Positions 17,804 to 26,160 of a stretch of DNA of 40,697 bases are shown here, piece after piece (the stretch's first letter is position 1; each line of letters starts with the position of its first letter). The stretch comes from Lachnoclostridium sp. UBA903. Its GTDB lineage: Bacteria > Bacillota > Clostridia > Lachnospirales > Lachnospiraceae. Position numbers and translations under genes: made by a program. The notes under the pieces were generated by a model. The model had not been told where the DNA came from. It worked only from the letters and a program-made list of their open reading frames with translations, and made no database searches. The DNA lies in the NCBI GenBank assembly GCA_002294045.1, contig DBEP01000009.1, positions 35,034 through 75,730 of the forward strand, read 5' to 3'.

Positions 17804-18775
17804 ATGGAAGCCGGGAGGAAGGAGAAAGGTATATTTATTGATATTTCCCAGTTTGGGTTAAAGATAGCCGGAAAAAGTGAAAATGCCGTGCTTTACGAGC
17901 TGGACGATAAGGACGGATACGGGAAGATGCTGGTGTACAGGCTCTTTCCCGGAATAGAGATTTACTATAATGATTATAATACAAATTTTGACTTTGCAGG
18001 AAAGTTTGATTTGAATGATTATATTGAACTCAGCTACACTCATGAAGGGACTTATGAATTCGAGCTTAAGGATAACCGCTGTATTTATATCGGAGAAGGT
18101 GAATTCATTGCCTTTTATAATATATTTGAATCCCTGCGGTCCAGGTTTCCGCAGAAAATTTATAAAGGCTTTGAAATTATGTTTGATATTAATACGATAA
18201 ACAAGTCTTTAAAGGATTATTTTAAAGAATTTTCCATTGATTTAAGCCGGATTATCGAAAGCCTGTGCGTAGACGGCAATATATTTGTCTTAAAAGGGAA
18301 TGATGAAATTCAAAATATACTGGAAAAAATATATTATTCGGATCCTTTCCGGCAGCCGGCATATATAAAACTAAAAGTTCTGGAGCTGCTTCATTTACTG
18401 AGCAACGGAATTACCGCCGAAATAGAATACAAATGCCGGTATTATGAAAAATATACGGTGCTTAAGGTAAAACATGTAAAAGAACACCTTACGGAAGAAT
18501 TATCAAGGCATATTACCATTGAACAGCTGGCAAAGGAGCATAAAATTACGAAAACCATGTTAAAGACCTGTTTTAAGGACATTTATGGATTGCCGCCTTA
18601 CGAATATCTGAAAAAAATCAGAATGAATCACGCGGCCGTATTGATTAAACAGGGGAAATACTTAATCGGTGAGGTAGGAGGAATGGTAGGGTATCAGAAT
18701 GCCAGTAAATTCTCCAGTGCTTTTAAGGATGTTATGGGCATGACACCGAGGGAATACGGCAAGCGGTACAGATGA
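17804..18775 (+). CDS. PchR-type AraC-family transcriptional regulator
   Basis: A 323-residue regulator. The N-terminal sensor has the PchR/YbtA-like pattern MLVYRLFPGIEIYYNDYN, IELSYTHEGTYEFEL and GEGEFIAFYN, and the last 100 residues carry two AraC helix-turn-helix motifs (ITIEQLAKEHKITKTMLKTC and IGEVGGMVGYQNASKFSSAF). Start ATG 17804 is preferred, with AAGGAAG just upstream; the frame runs back to 17684, but those codons come from a MITE and a hairpin (17749-17771). Regulators of this group usually sense iron-loaded siderophores and activate the importer genes, which here follow 166 nt downstream. The promoter carries a probable iron box. Confidence 0.88.
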   Translation: MEAGRKEKGIFIDISQFGLKIAGKSENAVLYELDDKDGYGKMLVYRLFPGIEIYYNDYNTNFDFAGKFDLNDYIELSYTHEGTYEFELKDNRCIYIGEGEFIAFYNIFESLRSRFPQKIYKGFEIMFDINTINKSLKDYFKEFSIDLSRIIESLCVDGNIFVLKGNDEIQNILEKIYYSDPFRQPAYIKLKVLELLHLLSNGITAEIEYKCRYYEKYTVLKVKHVKEHLTEELSRHITIEQLAKEHKITKTMLKTCFKDIYGLPPYEYLKKIRMNHAAVLIKQGKYLIGEVGGMVGYQNASKFSSAFKDVMGMTPREYGKRYR

Positions 18776-18893
18776 TTTTATTGGTAAGTCGGTATTCCGG
18801 CAAAGTGGCAGACAAGTATTTTGGCAAACAGACGGCTATATGGAGTAATACTGGCCATATGGAGTAGAAAAAATATATAGGGGATGATAAAAT

Positions 18894-18923
18894 TTATTCG
18901 GTTAGCATATACTAACCGAATAA
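18894..18923. promoter_or_regulatory. Probable metal-repressor box 2, perfect 12-bp arms
   Basis: TTATTCGGTTAG and CTAACCGAATAA flank CATATA in a perfect palindrome 19 nt before the first transporter ATG. It shares the GTTAG-N6-CTAAC core with box 1. A TATACT inside it (18908-18913) could be the -10, so a bound repressor would block RNA polymerase. The downstream run is too poor in T for a good terminator, though a weak one for the preceding gene cannot be excluded. Confidence 0.65.
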
Positions 18924-18941
18924 TTTTATTGGGAGGTTTTT

Positions 18942-20756
18942 ATGACAGATACAAAGCCAAAAAGTGGGATGGGGAGGCTTCTGGAACTAGCCGCGACAAA
19001 AAAGCCCTTTATGATAAGTTCGGTTATCTTGTCGGCGCTGGCTTCCATAGCTTCCTTTATTCCATACATAGCCATATATTTTATCGTAAGGGAAATCATG
19101 GAAGCCTATCCTGATTTTAACCGGTTGGATGTAAAAAAGACCATCGGATATGGTTGGATTGCCTTTGGCGGAATTATTGGAAATATATTATTGTATTTTT
19201 TAGCATTGGTGTGTTCCCACCTGGCGGCCTTTGGGACCCTTTATGAGTTAAAAGTGAATTTTGCGTCCCATATTGCCAAACTGCCCCTGGGGTTTCATTT
19301 AACGGTAGGCAGCGGCAAGGTACGTAAAATCATGGATGAGAATATAGAAAAGGTGGAGGGGTTTATCGCTCACCAGCTTCCGGATATCGTCGCCGCCTTT
19401 GTGGCTCCGGTTGTAATGGTAGTTATATTATTAAGTTTTGACTGGCGCTTTGGCCTGGCGGCATCGGCAGGCATTATCGTGGCCTTTATCGTGGAATTTA
19501 AAGCCTACGGCAATGACGGCGCCAAAACAATGATGGATAAATACCAGACTACTTTGGAGGAGATGAATAACGCATCCGTAGAATATATAAGGGGAATTAC
19601 GGTGGTCAAAGCTTTTAAGCAGACGGTCTATTCCTTCCGGAGACTGCATGAGACCATACAAAGCTACACAGGTTTTGTAATACCCTATACCTTAAGCTGG
19701 GAAAATTATATGTCGGGGTTTATCACCATTGTCAATAATATTTACTTGTTTTTAATACCGGTGGGAATCTTAATCGGAAGCAGAACTTCCGACTATAAAA
19801 CCTTTGCCATTACTTTTATTTTTTATCTGCTTTTTGTTCCTTCCATTTCTTCCATCATGCTTAAAATCATGTATGTATCCACAAACAGCATGCAGATAAT
19901 CAATGGTGTGGAAAGAATGGATCAAATATTGAATCAGACTCCTTTAACGGAAACGGCAGAAGCTAAAACCTGCCGGAATTATGATATTGAGTTTAAAAAC
20001 GTATCCTTTTCCTATGATGAAGATAAAGAAAACCAGGCTTTGAACAATGTTTCCTTTACCGCAGGCCAGGGAGAAATAACGGCAATCGTCGGGCCTTCCG
20101 GAGGAGGAAAAAGTACCATAGCCCATCTGATTCCCCGTTTCTTTGATATAACAGAAGGCAGTATCCGTATCGGCGGTGCGGATATACGGGATATGAAGTT
20201 TGATTACCTGATGGATAAAGTAAGCTTTGTGTTCCAGGATGTCTATCTGTTTAAACAGAGTATTAAGGATAACATCCGTATCGGGAATCCGGATGCCACG
20301 GATGAGCAGGTCATTGCTGCCGCAAAAGCAGCCCAGTGCCATGAGTTTATAGAAAATCTTCCTGAAAAGTATGATACCGTTATCGGCTCCAAGGGGGTTC
20401 ATTTATCCGGAGGAGAGCAGCAGCGAATTGTAATTGCAAGGGCCATTGTAAAGGATGCACCGATTATTGTACTGGACGAAGCCACGGCTTTTGCCGATCC
20501 GGAAAACGAATACCTGATTCAGAAAGCCTTTGAGAAGCTGATGAGGAATAAAACGGTTATCATAATTGCCCACCGGCTTTCTACCATCAGAAGCGCCCAT
20601 AAAATTCTGGTAATGGAGAAAGGCCGGCTTATTGAAGAGGGAAATCATGAAGAATTAATAAAAGGGAAAGGAAGGTATCATGATATGTGGAATATGTATA
20701 CCAGGTCCCTTGACTGGAAAATACACAGTATAAAGGAGGCAGACATCCATGTTTAA
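18942..20756 (+). CDS. ABC half-transporter, siderophore-importer type (YbtP/IrtA-like)
   Basis: A 604-residue protein with an exporter-fold membrane domain of six helices (residues 20-320) and an ATPase domain: Walker A GPSGGGKST near 384, Q-loop FVFQDVYLFKQS, signature LSGGEQQRIVIARA near 488, Walker B IIVLDEATAFADPENE. The ATAFADPENE stretch, instead of ATSALD, is typical of YbtPQ/IrtAB proteins that import ferric siderophores despite their exporter fold. GGGAGG precedes ATG 18942. It overlaps the next gene by 8 nt and presumably dimerises with its product. Substrate identity is inference from family and context. Confidence 0.85.
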   Translation: MTDTKPKSGMGRLLELAATKKPFMISSVILSALASIASFIPYIAIYFIVREIMEAYPDFNRLDVKKTIGYGWIAFGGIIGNILLYFLALVCSHLAAFGTLYELKVNFASHIAKLPLGFHLTVGSGKVRKIMDENIEKVEGFIAHQLPDIVAAFVAPVVMVVILLSFDWRFGLAASAGIIVAFIVEFKAYGNDGAKTMMDKYQTTLEEMNNASVEYIRGITVVKAFKQTVYSFRRLHETIQSYTGFVIPYTLSWENYMSGFITIVNNIYLFLIPVGILIGSRTSDYKTFAITFIFYLLFVPSISSIMLKIMYVSTNSMQIINGVERMDQILNQTPLTETAEAKTCRNYDIEFKNVSFSYDEDKENQALNNVSFTAGQGEITAIVGPSGGGKSTIAHLIPRFFDITEGSIRIGGADIRDMKFDYLMDKVSFVFQDVYLFKQSIKDNIRIGNPDATDEQVIAAAKAAQCHEFIENLPEKYDTVIGSKGVHLSGGEQQRIVIARAIVKDAPIIVLDEATAFADPENEYLIQKAFEKLMRNKTVIIIAHRLSTIRSAHKILVMEKGRLIEEGNHEELIKGKGRYHDMWNMYTRSLDWKIHSIKEADIHV

Positions 20757-22500
20757 ACTGAAAGAGCTGCTGATGCTGACGGAAAAAGGATATTCTGATT
20801 TAAAGAAAGCAATAATTGCATGCACGATAACCAACCTGTCTTTAATGCTGCCTTTTGGCGTTACGATTCAGATATTTACGGAGCTGCTGAAGCCTTTTAT
20901 GGGACAGGAAATATCCTGGTCCAGGATGTGGCTTTATTTCGGAGCCGGAATCCTGGCGGCGGTACTGGTTTTTCTGGCTAATAAGAACGATTATAAAAAG
21001 ACATACGTAACTTCTTACAAAGAAGCGGAAGCGAACAGAATCCGTATTGCGGAACATATCAGAAAGCTGCCCATGAGTTTTTTTAATTCCAAGGACTTAA
21101 CGGAGCTTACGACCAATATGATGGGGGACTGTGCAACGACGGAACATGTTTTAAGCCATGTAGTTCCCCAGCTATGTGCCAACGGAATCTCCATGGTAAT
21201 CGTTTGTACGATGCTTGCCTTTTTTGAATGGAGGCTGGCCCTTACGGTTTTCTGTACGGTTCCCATTGCATTTTTGGTAGTTCTGGGAAGCAAGAAAATA
21301 CAAAACAGATTAAGTGAAAGCCATATACAGGCAAAACTTAAGGCCTCGGAGCAGATACAGGAATATTTTGAAGGTATCAAGGTGATTAAGGCCAGCGGAC
21401 TGGAAGGGGAAAAATTTAAGGCCCTTGACAATGCCCTCCGCCTTATGAAACAGATGGCAATCCGTATGGAATTTGGTACCGGTATATTTGTTACGGGTGC
21501 GCAGATAATCGTCCAGGCCGGTGTGGGACTTACGGTTTTTACGGGGACATACCTGCTAACGGGAGGTAAGATTGAATTAATTCCCCTATTGATGTTCTTT
21601 CTTATCGTAGTCCGGATATACGGTCCTATTCTCGTTGAACTGACCCTGCTGCCGGAGCTTTTGTACCTGCAGATGTCTACGAAACGGATGAGGACGCTGA
21701 TATCCACTGGCATAATGGAAGGAGATACGGAAAAGAAAATTAAGAATTATAATATTGAGTTTGAAAATGTATCCTTCCGTTACCATGAAGCGGAATCTGT
21801 AGAGGACCCCGTAATAAAGAACCTGACGGCTTCCATCCCGGCAGAGGGAATTACCGCACTGGTAGGGCCCTCCGGCTGCGGTAAAAGTACCCTGTCAAAG
21901 TTAATTGCCAGGTTCTGGGATGTAAACAGCGGCACCATCAAAATCGGAGGAATTGACATTAAAACCCTGGACCCGGAGCACTTAATGAGTTATATGTCCT
22001 TTGTATTCCAGGATGTGGTATTGTTCCATGATACAATTTACAATAATATACGTATCGGTAATCTGAATGCAACCAGGGAACAGATTATGGAGGCCGCGCG
22101 GGCAGCCTGCTGTGATGAATTTGTAAACAATCTGCAGGATGGTTATGAAACCATGCTGGGAGAAAACGGGAGTACCATATCAGGAGGAGAAAGGCAGAGG
22201 ATATCCATAGCCAGAGCTCTGCTTAAGAATGCACCCATTGTATTGCTGGATGAGGCAACGGCTTCTCTGGACCCGGAAAATGAGGTGCTGATTCAGCAGG
22301 CGATTTCCAGGCTCATTAAAGGAAAAACCGTTATTGTTATTGCGCACAGACTGCGGACTGTAGTCGGGGCTGATAAAATTATTGTATTGGACCGTGGCGA
22401 GCTGGTTGAAGAAGGAACCCATGATACTCTGCTTGCAGGAAAAGGGCTTTACGAAAAGCTTTACCGTATCCAGCAGGAAAGTCTGGGCTGGAGCGTATAA
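20749..22500 (+). CDS. ABC half-transporter, siderophore-importer type (YbtQ/IrtB-like)
   Basis: The second half of the heterodimer, 583 residues. Six membrane helices lie in residues 20-300 (LMLPFGVTIQIFTELL, GISMVIVCTMLAFFEWRLAL and others). The ATPase domain has Walker A GPSGCGKST near 373, FVFQDVVLFHDT, signature ISGGERQRISIARA near 476, and LLDEATASLDPENE. Unlike its partner it keeps the usual ATASLD. AAGGAGG precedes ATG 20749 inside the end of the upstream gene, showing translational coupling. Confidence 0.87.
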   Translation: MFKLKELLMLTEKGYSDLKKAIIACTITNLSLMLPFGVTIQIFTELLKPFMGQEISWSRMWLYFGAGILAAVLVFLANKNDYKKTYVTSYKEAEANRIRIAEHIRKLPMSFFNSKDLTELTTNMMGDCATTEHVLSHVVPQLCANGISMVIVCTMLAFFEWRLALTVFCTVPIAFLVVLGSKKIQNRLSESHIQAKLKASEQIQEYFEGIKVIKASGLEGEKFKALDNALRLMKQMAIRMEFGTGIFVTGAQIIVQAGVGLTVFTGTYLLTGGKIELIPLLMFFLIVVRIYGPILVELTLLPELLYLQMSTKRMRTLISTGIMEGDTEKKIKNYNIEFENVSFRYHEAESVEDPVIKNLTASIPAEGITALVGPSGCGKSTLSKLIARFWDVNSGTIKIGGIDIKTLDPEHLMSYMSFVFQDVVLFHDTIYNNIRIGNLNATREQIMEAARAACCDEFVNNLQDGYETMLGENGSTISGGERQRISIARALLKNAPIVLLDEATASLDPENEVLIQQAISRLIKGKTVIVIAHRLRTVVGADKIIVLDRGELVEEGTHDTLLAGKGLYEKLYRIQQESLGWSV

Positions 22501-22540
22501 AACATAATAAATGCAGGAAGGAAGATGATGCAGGGTTTTT

Positions 22541-22707
22541 AAGCAGTTTTTGGATGCAGTTGTCCGATTTTGCAGGAAAGTAACCTTAGAGTGTGTTTGA
22601 AAAATCATTGTGCCGTTCTAAACGCTCCAAGCATTTTTCAAACACATCCTAGTACGTAAGGAACTTCCGATGCAAAAGAATTTTAGACGCATCCGTAAGC
22701 TGCTTTA
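22541..22707. repeat. Imperfect long hairpin carrying a MITE in its loop
   Basis: AAGCAG...GGATGC (22541-22557) pairs with GCATCC...CTGCTT (22689-22705); inside, TTTTGCA pairs with TGCAAAA, and a GGAAAGTAACCTTA stretch with TAAGGAACTTCC. The centre is the MITE at 22589-22649. It occupies most of the gap between the transporter and the DtxR-like gene. Confidence 0.5.
22589..22649. mobile_element. MITE of the GTGTTTGAAAAA family, copy 3
   Basis: A 61-nt palindrome: GAGTGTGTTTGAAAAATC at left, GCATTTTTCAAACACATCC at right, bordered by TA on both sides. It is about 80% identical to the copy at 17681, including the GCCGTTCTRAACGC centre. Confidence 0.7.
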
Positions 22708-22814
22708 GCCTTTGCAATTATGTTCTTTCCTGTTTTTTATAGTATAGAAATAATTTACTGGAAAGTTTTTTAAAAATGGGTTATGATAAAATTATTATAT
22801 TTGGAGGGATCAAT

Positions 22815-23198
22815 ATGTATGAATCTGGTGAAAATTATTTAGAAACAATCCTTATTTTGAGTAAGCGCAATGGTTCCGTCAGATCCGTCGATATTGCCAG
22901 AGAACTGGAATTCAGCAAGCCCAGCGTAAGCCGTGCGGTAGGAATTCTAAAAGAGAGCGGTTTAATTGTAACAGACAGCAATGGCTATATAGAACTGACG
23001 GAGGAGGGGAAAAAGAAAGCGGAAAGTGTGTATGACAGACATCAGCAGCTGACCGTATTTCTGATGGAAACGGCAGGCGTATCCCATGACACTGCGGAAG
23101 AGGATGCCTGCAGAATAGAGCATATAATCAGCGAGGATACGTATCAGGGAATTAAGAGGTTTCTTAGACTGCACAGGGACAAGGTCTGTCCGGACTAA
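22815..23198 (+). CDS. DtxR/IdeR-family metal-dependent repressor
   Basis: A 127-residue repressor made only of the N-terminal winged helix (VRSVDIARELEFSKPSVSRAVGILKESGL, residues 22-50) and the dimerisation/metal domain; the SH3-like third domain of classical DtxR is absent, as in MntR-sized members. The metal site reads Glu10, His76 and Cys99-x-x-Glu102-His103 (DACRIEH). Cys in that place is typical of iron-type DtxR/IdeR rather than manganese-type MntR, which has Glu. Start ATG 22815 has GGAGG seven nt upstream; the frame opens at 22776 without one. It probably represses the adjacent importer through the GTTAG palindromes. Confidence 0.88.
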   Translation: MYESGENYLETILILSKRNGSVRSVDIARELEFSKPSVSRAVGILKESGLIVTDSNGYIELTEEGKKKAESVYDRHQQLTVFLMETAGVSHDTAEEDACRIEHIISEDTYQGIKRFLRLHRDKVCPD

Positions 23199-23260
23199 AG
23201 GTATGGAGCCGGCTGGTTGTTTTATCCTGGTTTTATTGGAAAACAATTCCCGGGGATAAT

Positions 23261-23315
23261 ACAGGAAGGGAAATAATCCGCCTTTTTTCCGGGATTATTT
23301 CCCTTCCTGTGTTTT
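23261..23315 (+). terminator. Rho-independent terminator after the DtxR-like gene
   Basis: ACAGGAAGGGAAATAATCC pairs with GGATTATTTCCCTTCCTGT through a 12-nt loop and is followed by GTTTT. It closes the iron locus. Confidence 0.85.
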
Positions 23316-23338
23316 CGTGAAATAATTCCGCATTTAAC

Positions 23339-23367
23339 TTTACAATCATATCCTGATATACTATAAT
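23339..23367 (+). promoter_or_regulatory. Sigma-A-type promoter of darA
   Basis: TTTACA (23339-23344) and TATAAT (23362-23367) with a 17-nt spacer. The leader to ATG 23538 would be about 165 nt; it contains a 24-codon frame at 23443-23517 with AAGGA only three nt from its ATG, too weakly supported to list as a gene. Confidence 0.65.
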
Positions 23368-23537
23368 AAAATTACAAAATTGATTACTTGTATAAGTTAT
23401 ATATACAGTCCAGTCAGGGGATACCATTAATTTTTAAGGAACATGAAGGAGAACGAAGAAGCAAAACACGGAGTTGATTCTGTAATAGATTACAAATGCT
23501 TTGCAATTCGATTATAGTGTTGAAAGGATGGGATTCT

Positions 23538-23855
23538 ATGAAACTAATATACGTGATTGTACGCAATGTGGACAGCAGCAGGGTAATGGAAGGTTTAAAT
23601 AAAGAAGGCTTTTATGTAACAAAGCTGGCATCTACCGGAGGATTTTTAAGAGAAGGAAATACTACCTTGATGATCGGTACGGATGAAGAAAAAGTAGAAG
23701 AAGTCATAAATGTTGTAAAAAAAGAATGCGGACCGAGACAGCAGATTATTTCTAATCCGGTTGGACCGGCTGAGTATACTTCCATGCAGGTTTTGGTTAA
23801 TGTAGGCGGGGCTACCATATTTGTTATGGATGTGGACCGGTTTGAAAAAATCTAG
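23538..23855 (+). CDS. darA: DarA/PstA-type cyclic-di-AMP receptor
   Basis: A 105-residue PII-like protein that binds cyclic-di-AMP as a trimer in Firmicutes. Family hallmarks are MKLIYVIVRNVDSSRV, GFYVTKLASTGGFLREGNTT, LMIGTDEEKVEEVI and the C-terminal VNVGGATIFVMDVDRFEKI. ATG 23538 has AAAGGA nine nt upstream; the frame opens earlier without a ribosome site. Unlike the usual position near tmk and holB it stands alone here, between the iron locus and a convergent IclR gene. Confidence 0.93.
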   Translation: MKLIYVIVRNVDSSRVMEGLNKEGFYVTKLASTGGFLREGNTTLMIGTDEEKVEEVINVVKKECGPRQQIISNPVGPAEYTSMQVLVNVGGATIFVMDVDRFEKI

Positions 23856-23955
23856 TGTTCCGTCACTTTTGAATAACCGGCCTATCCGCCGAAGTGCGAT
23901 TCAAAGCGGAGCATTTTTATCTCATAGGACGAACTTTCCTATGAGACAAGAAGAG

Positions 23956-24018
23956 CGGAAAAGGAAACCGGATGCAAGCATCATAGTGATGCCTGCATCC
24001 GGTTTCCTTTTCCGTTTT
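23956..24018. terminator. Bidirectional terminator between darA and the IclR gene
   Basis: CGGAAAAGGAAACCGGATGCA pairs almost perfectly over 27 bp with the stretch ending at 24014, with a short ATAGT loop. TTTT follows on the plus strand and AGAAGAG-type sequence on the other. It serves the convergent pair. Confidence 0.85.
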
Positions 24019-24019
24019 A

Positions 24020-24799
24020 TCATGCGGACAGCTTTCCGGATATTTCTCCTGCAATGGATTTAAGCAAAGGCAGATGCCTTTTGATAAATGCATCGGATAT
24101 GCGGTTAAAAGGACCGGTTATACTGAAACCGGCGATAATTTTATGGGTAAAATCATAGATGGGAAAGGCAATGCACCGGGCGCCTATTTCGCACTCTTCA
24201 TTATCAAAAGCATATCCGTTTTCTCTGACCTTATCTAATTCCTCCATAAGCTTTTCCTTAGTTACAATTGTATTATTGGTATAGCCGGTAAGACCTTTTT
24301 CCGTAATCAATGCGTCAAGTTCTGCCTCCGTATAATTTAAAAGCAGCAGTTTGCCGATTCCGGTACAATGCATGGGAGCGATGCTGCCGATACGCTGCAT
24401 ACCCCTTATCATCTGGTCCGGACCGTCGGCAACATCAATATAAACAACCTGACGGCTCTGTTCAACGGCAAGGCATACGGATTCGCCGGCTTTTCTGGCA
24501 AGGTCTTTCAGATAGGGACCGGCGATATCCCTCAGGCTCGTCTCGGAATATATTTTGTTGGCAATGGAACAGATACGGTATGTTAAGAAATATTTGGATG
24601 AGGCCGGTTCCTGTTCCATATATCCTAATGTAACCAGCGTATTTATAAAACGGAGGGTTGTACTGGTATTTAAGCCTAAATTTCCCGCTATGTCAATAAG
24701 GCGCATAGGGCGGTTATTATCCGCCAGGAATTCTATAATCCGCATTGTTTTTTCGGCAGACTGGTTAAAATGGGAAGGATTGTTTTTATCAATCATCAT
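24020..24799 (-). CDS. IclR-family transcriptional regulator
   Basis: A 259-residue regulator. Residues 10-70 form the winged helix (SAEKTMRIIEFLADNNRPMRLIDIAGNLGLNTSTTLRFINTL in two parts), and 80-255 the GAF-like effector domain (RQVVYIDVADG, APMHCTGIGKLLLLN, GYAFDNEECEIGARCIAFPIYD). AAAGGG lies five nt before ATG 24799. It is transcribed away from the D-2-hydroxyacid dehydrogenase, which it most likely controls through repeats in the shared region. The effector is probably a small carboxylic acid, by family habit only. Confidence 0.93.
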   Translation of the reverse strand: MMIDKNNPSHFNQSAEKTMRIIEFLADNNRPMRLIDIAGNLGLNTSTTLRFINTLVTLGYMEQEPASSKYFLTYRICSIANKIYSETSLRDIAGPYLKDLARKAGESVCLAVEQSRQVVYIDVADGPDQMIRGMQRIGSIAPMHCTGIGKLLLLNYTEAELDALITEKGLTGYTNNTIVTKEKLMEELDKVRENGYAFDNEECEIGARCIAFPIYDFTHKIIAGFSITGPFNRISDAFIKRHLPLLKSIAGEISGKLSA

Positions 24800-24947
24800 G
24801 AATGCCCTTTCTTATAAATATACCATCGGTAAATATAAATAAAGCCGCTGAATTAAGTGATAATTGTGCAAGGCTGCAGGTAAAATACTGACGAAACACA
24901 ATACCCACAAATATACGATACCACAAAGAAAAAATTTCGGCAATATA

Positions 24948-25058
24948 TTTTATTAAATAAAATCATATATTATTTAATGAAATCATATTGCATTTTTTTA
25001 ATCAGAATGTTATGATATAGATGTTTCAATTAATAAAATATAATTTTATTTAATAAAA
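24948..25058. promoter_or_regulatory. Repeated AT-rich operators and promoter between IclR and dehydrogenase genes
   Basis: TTTTATTAAATAAAAT (24948-24963) recurs exactly inverted at 25043-25058; partial copies lie at 24970-24983 and 25030-25039. Between them TTGCAT (24988-24993) and TATGAT (25011-25016) with a 17-nt spacer make a good plus-strand promoter. This is the layout expected for IclR binding on both sides of a promoter, possibly by looping. Confidence 0.6.
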
Positions 25059-25070
25059 CGGAGGCATAAC

Positions 25071-26018
25071 ATGAAAATTGTATTATTAGAATCCCTGGGT
25101 ATTTCCAAAGAAGTACTGGACAGTTACGGAAATGATTTAAAAGAACAGGGACATATTTTCGAAGCTTACGAAAAGAACACAGATACCGCCGTCATGGCAG
25201 AAAGAGTAAAAGATGCGGATGCAATTATGATTGCAAACATGCCGCTAAAAGGAGAGGTAATTTCCCGGTGCAAAAATTTAAAATTTATTGATGTTGCATT
25301 TACCGGAGTTGACCATGTTGATTTAGAGACGGCAAAAAGCATGGGAATTGCAGTAAGCAACGCATCCGGGTATTCCAATGAATCCGTAGCCGAGTTAGTA
25401 ATGGGCATGATTCTCTCCCTGTTAAGAAATGTTCCTCAGGTTGAAGCACGGTGCCGTGAAGGAAAAACAAAGGACGGCCTGGTTGGAAGGGAATTAAAAG
25501 GCAAAGCCGTTGGTGTAGTCGGAACAGGTGCCATTGGTTCCCGTACGGCAGAATTATGCAATGCTTTTGGATGCAAAATCCTGGCATATGATTTATATCC
25601 GAAGAAGAATGCACCGGAATACATAAAATATGTTACCCTGGAGCAACTGTTAAGCAATTCCGATATTATAACCCTGCATTGCCCTCTTACGGAGGAATCA
25701 CGCCATTTAATCAATAAAGAAAGAATTGACCTGATGAAGCCGGGGGCTATCTTAATTAACGCGGCCCGCGGGCCGGTTGTGGATTCCAAGGCTCTGGCAG
25801 AAGCATTAAATACGGATAAAATCGGCGGTGCCGGTATCGATGTATTTGAAATAGAACCGCCTTTAAATACGGACCATCCGTTATTGCATTCTAAAAATAC
25901 AATTGTCACGCCTCATATTGCTTTTGCTTCGGAAGAGTCTATGAAACTGCGGGCCGAAATTGTATTTGAAAATATCCGGAAGTGGATGAAAGGCGAACAG
26001 ATTAATAAGATATTATAA
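25071..26018 (+). CDS. D-2-hydroxyacid dehydrogenase, NAD-dependent
   Basis: A 315-residue enzyme of the D-isomer-specific 2-hydroxyacid dehydrogenase family, reducing a 2-keto acid to the D-hydroxy acid or the reverse. The Rossmann fingerprint is GVVGTGAIG (near 150), and the catalytic triad is Arg in NAARGPVVD, Glu in DVFEIEPPL and His in TPHIAFAS. GGAGG lies seven nt before ATG 25071. It stands divergent from the IclR gene. The substrate could be hydroxypyruvate, glyoxylate or phosphoglycerate-like; the sequence alone does not decide. Confidence 0.93.
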   Translation: MKIVLLESLGISKEVLDSYGNDLKEQGHIFEAYEKNTDTAVMAERVKDADAIMIANMPLKGEVISRCKNLKFIDVAFTGVDHVDLETAKSMGIAVSNASGYSNESVAELVMGMILSLLRNVPQVEARCREGKTKDGLVGRELKGKAVGVVGTGAIGSRTAELCNAFGCKILAYDLYPKKNAPEYIKYVTLEQLLSNSDIITLHCPLTEESRHLINKERIDLMKPGAILINAARGPVVDSKALAEALNTDKIGGAGIDVFEIEPPLNTDHPLLHSKNTIVTPHIAFASEESMKLRAEIVFENIRKWMKGEQINKIL

Positions 26019-26160
26019 TCAGCAGCAGTATAAACAGCTTTTTTATCCGTATTGCACGTCTGTAGGTTTCCCTTATAGTTCACATGTACACGGATAGAGC
26101 CTTAATTCTGTTTATAATGGGCATATATTTACTACTTAGCAACAGCATGAACGATATCAG

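Noticed and set aside
23443..23517. 24-codon upstream frame before darA
   Set aside because: Its AAGGA is only three nt from the ATG and the peptide resembles nothing; more likely chance in the leader.
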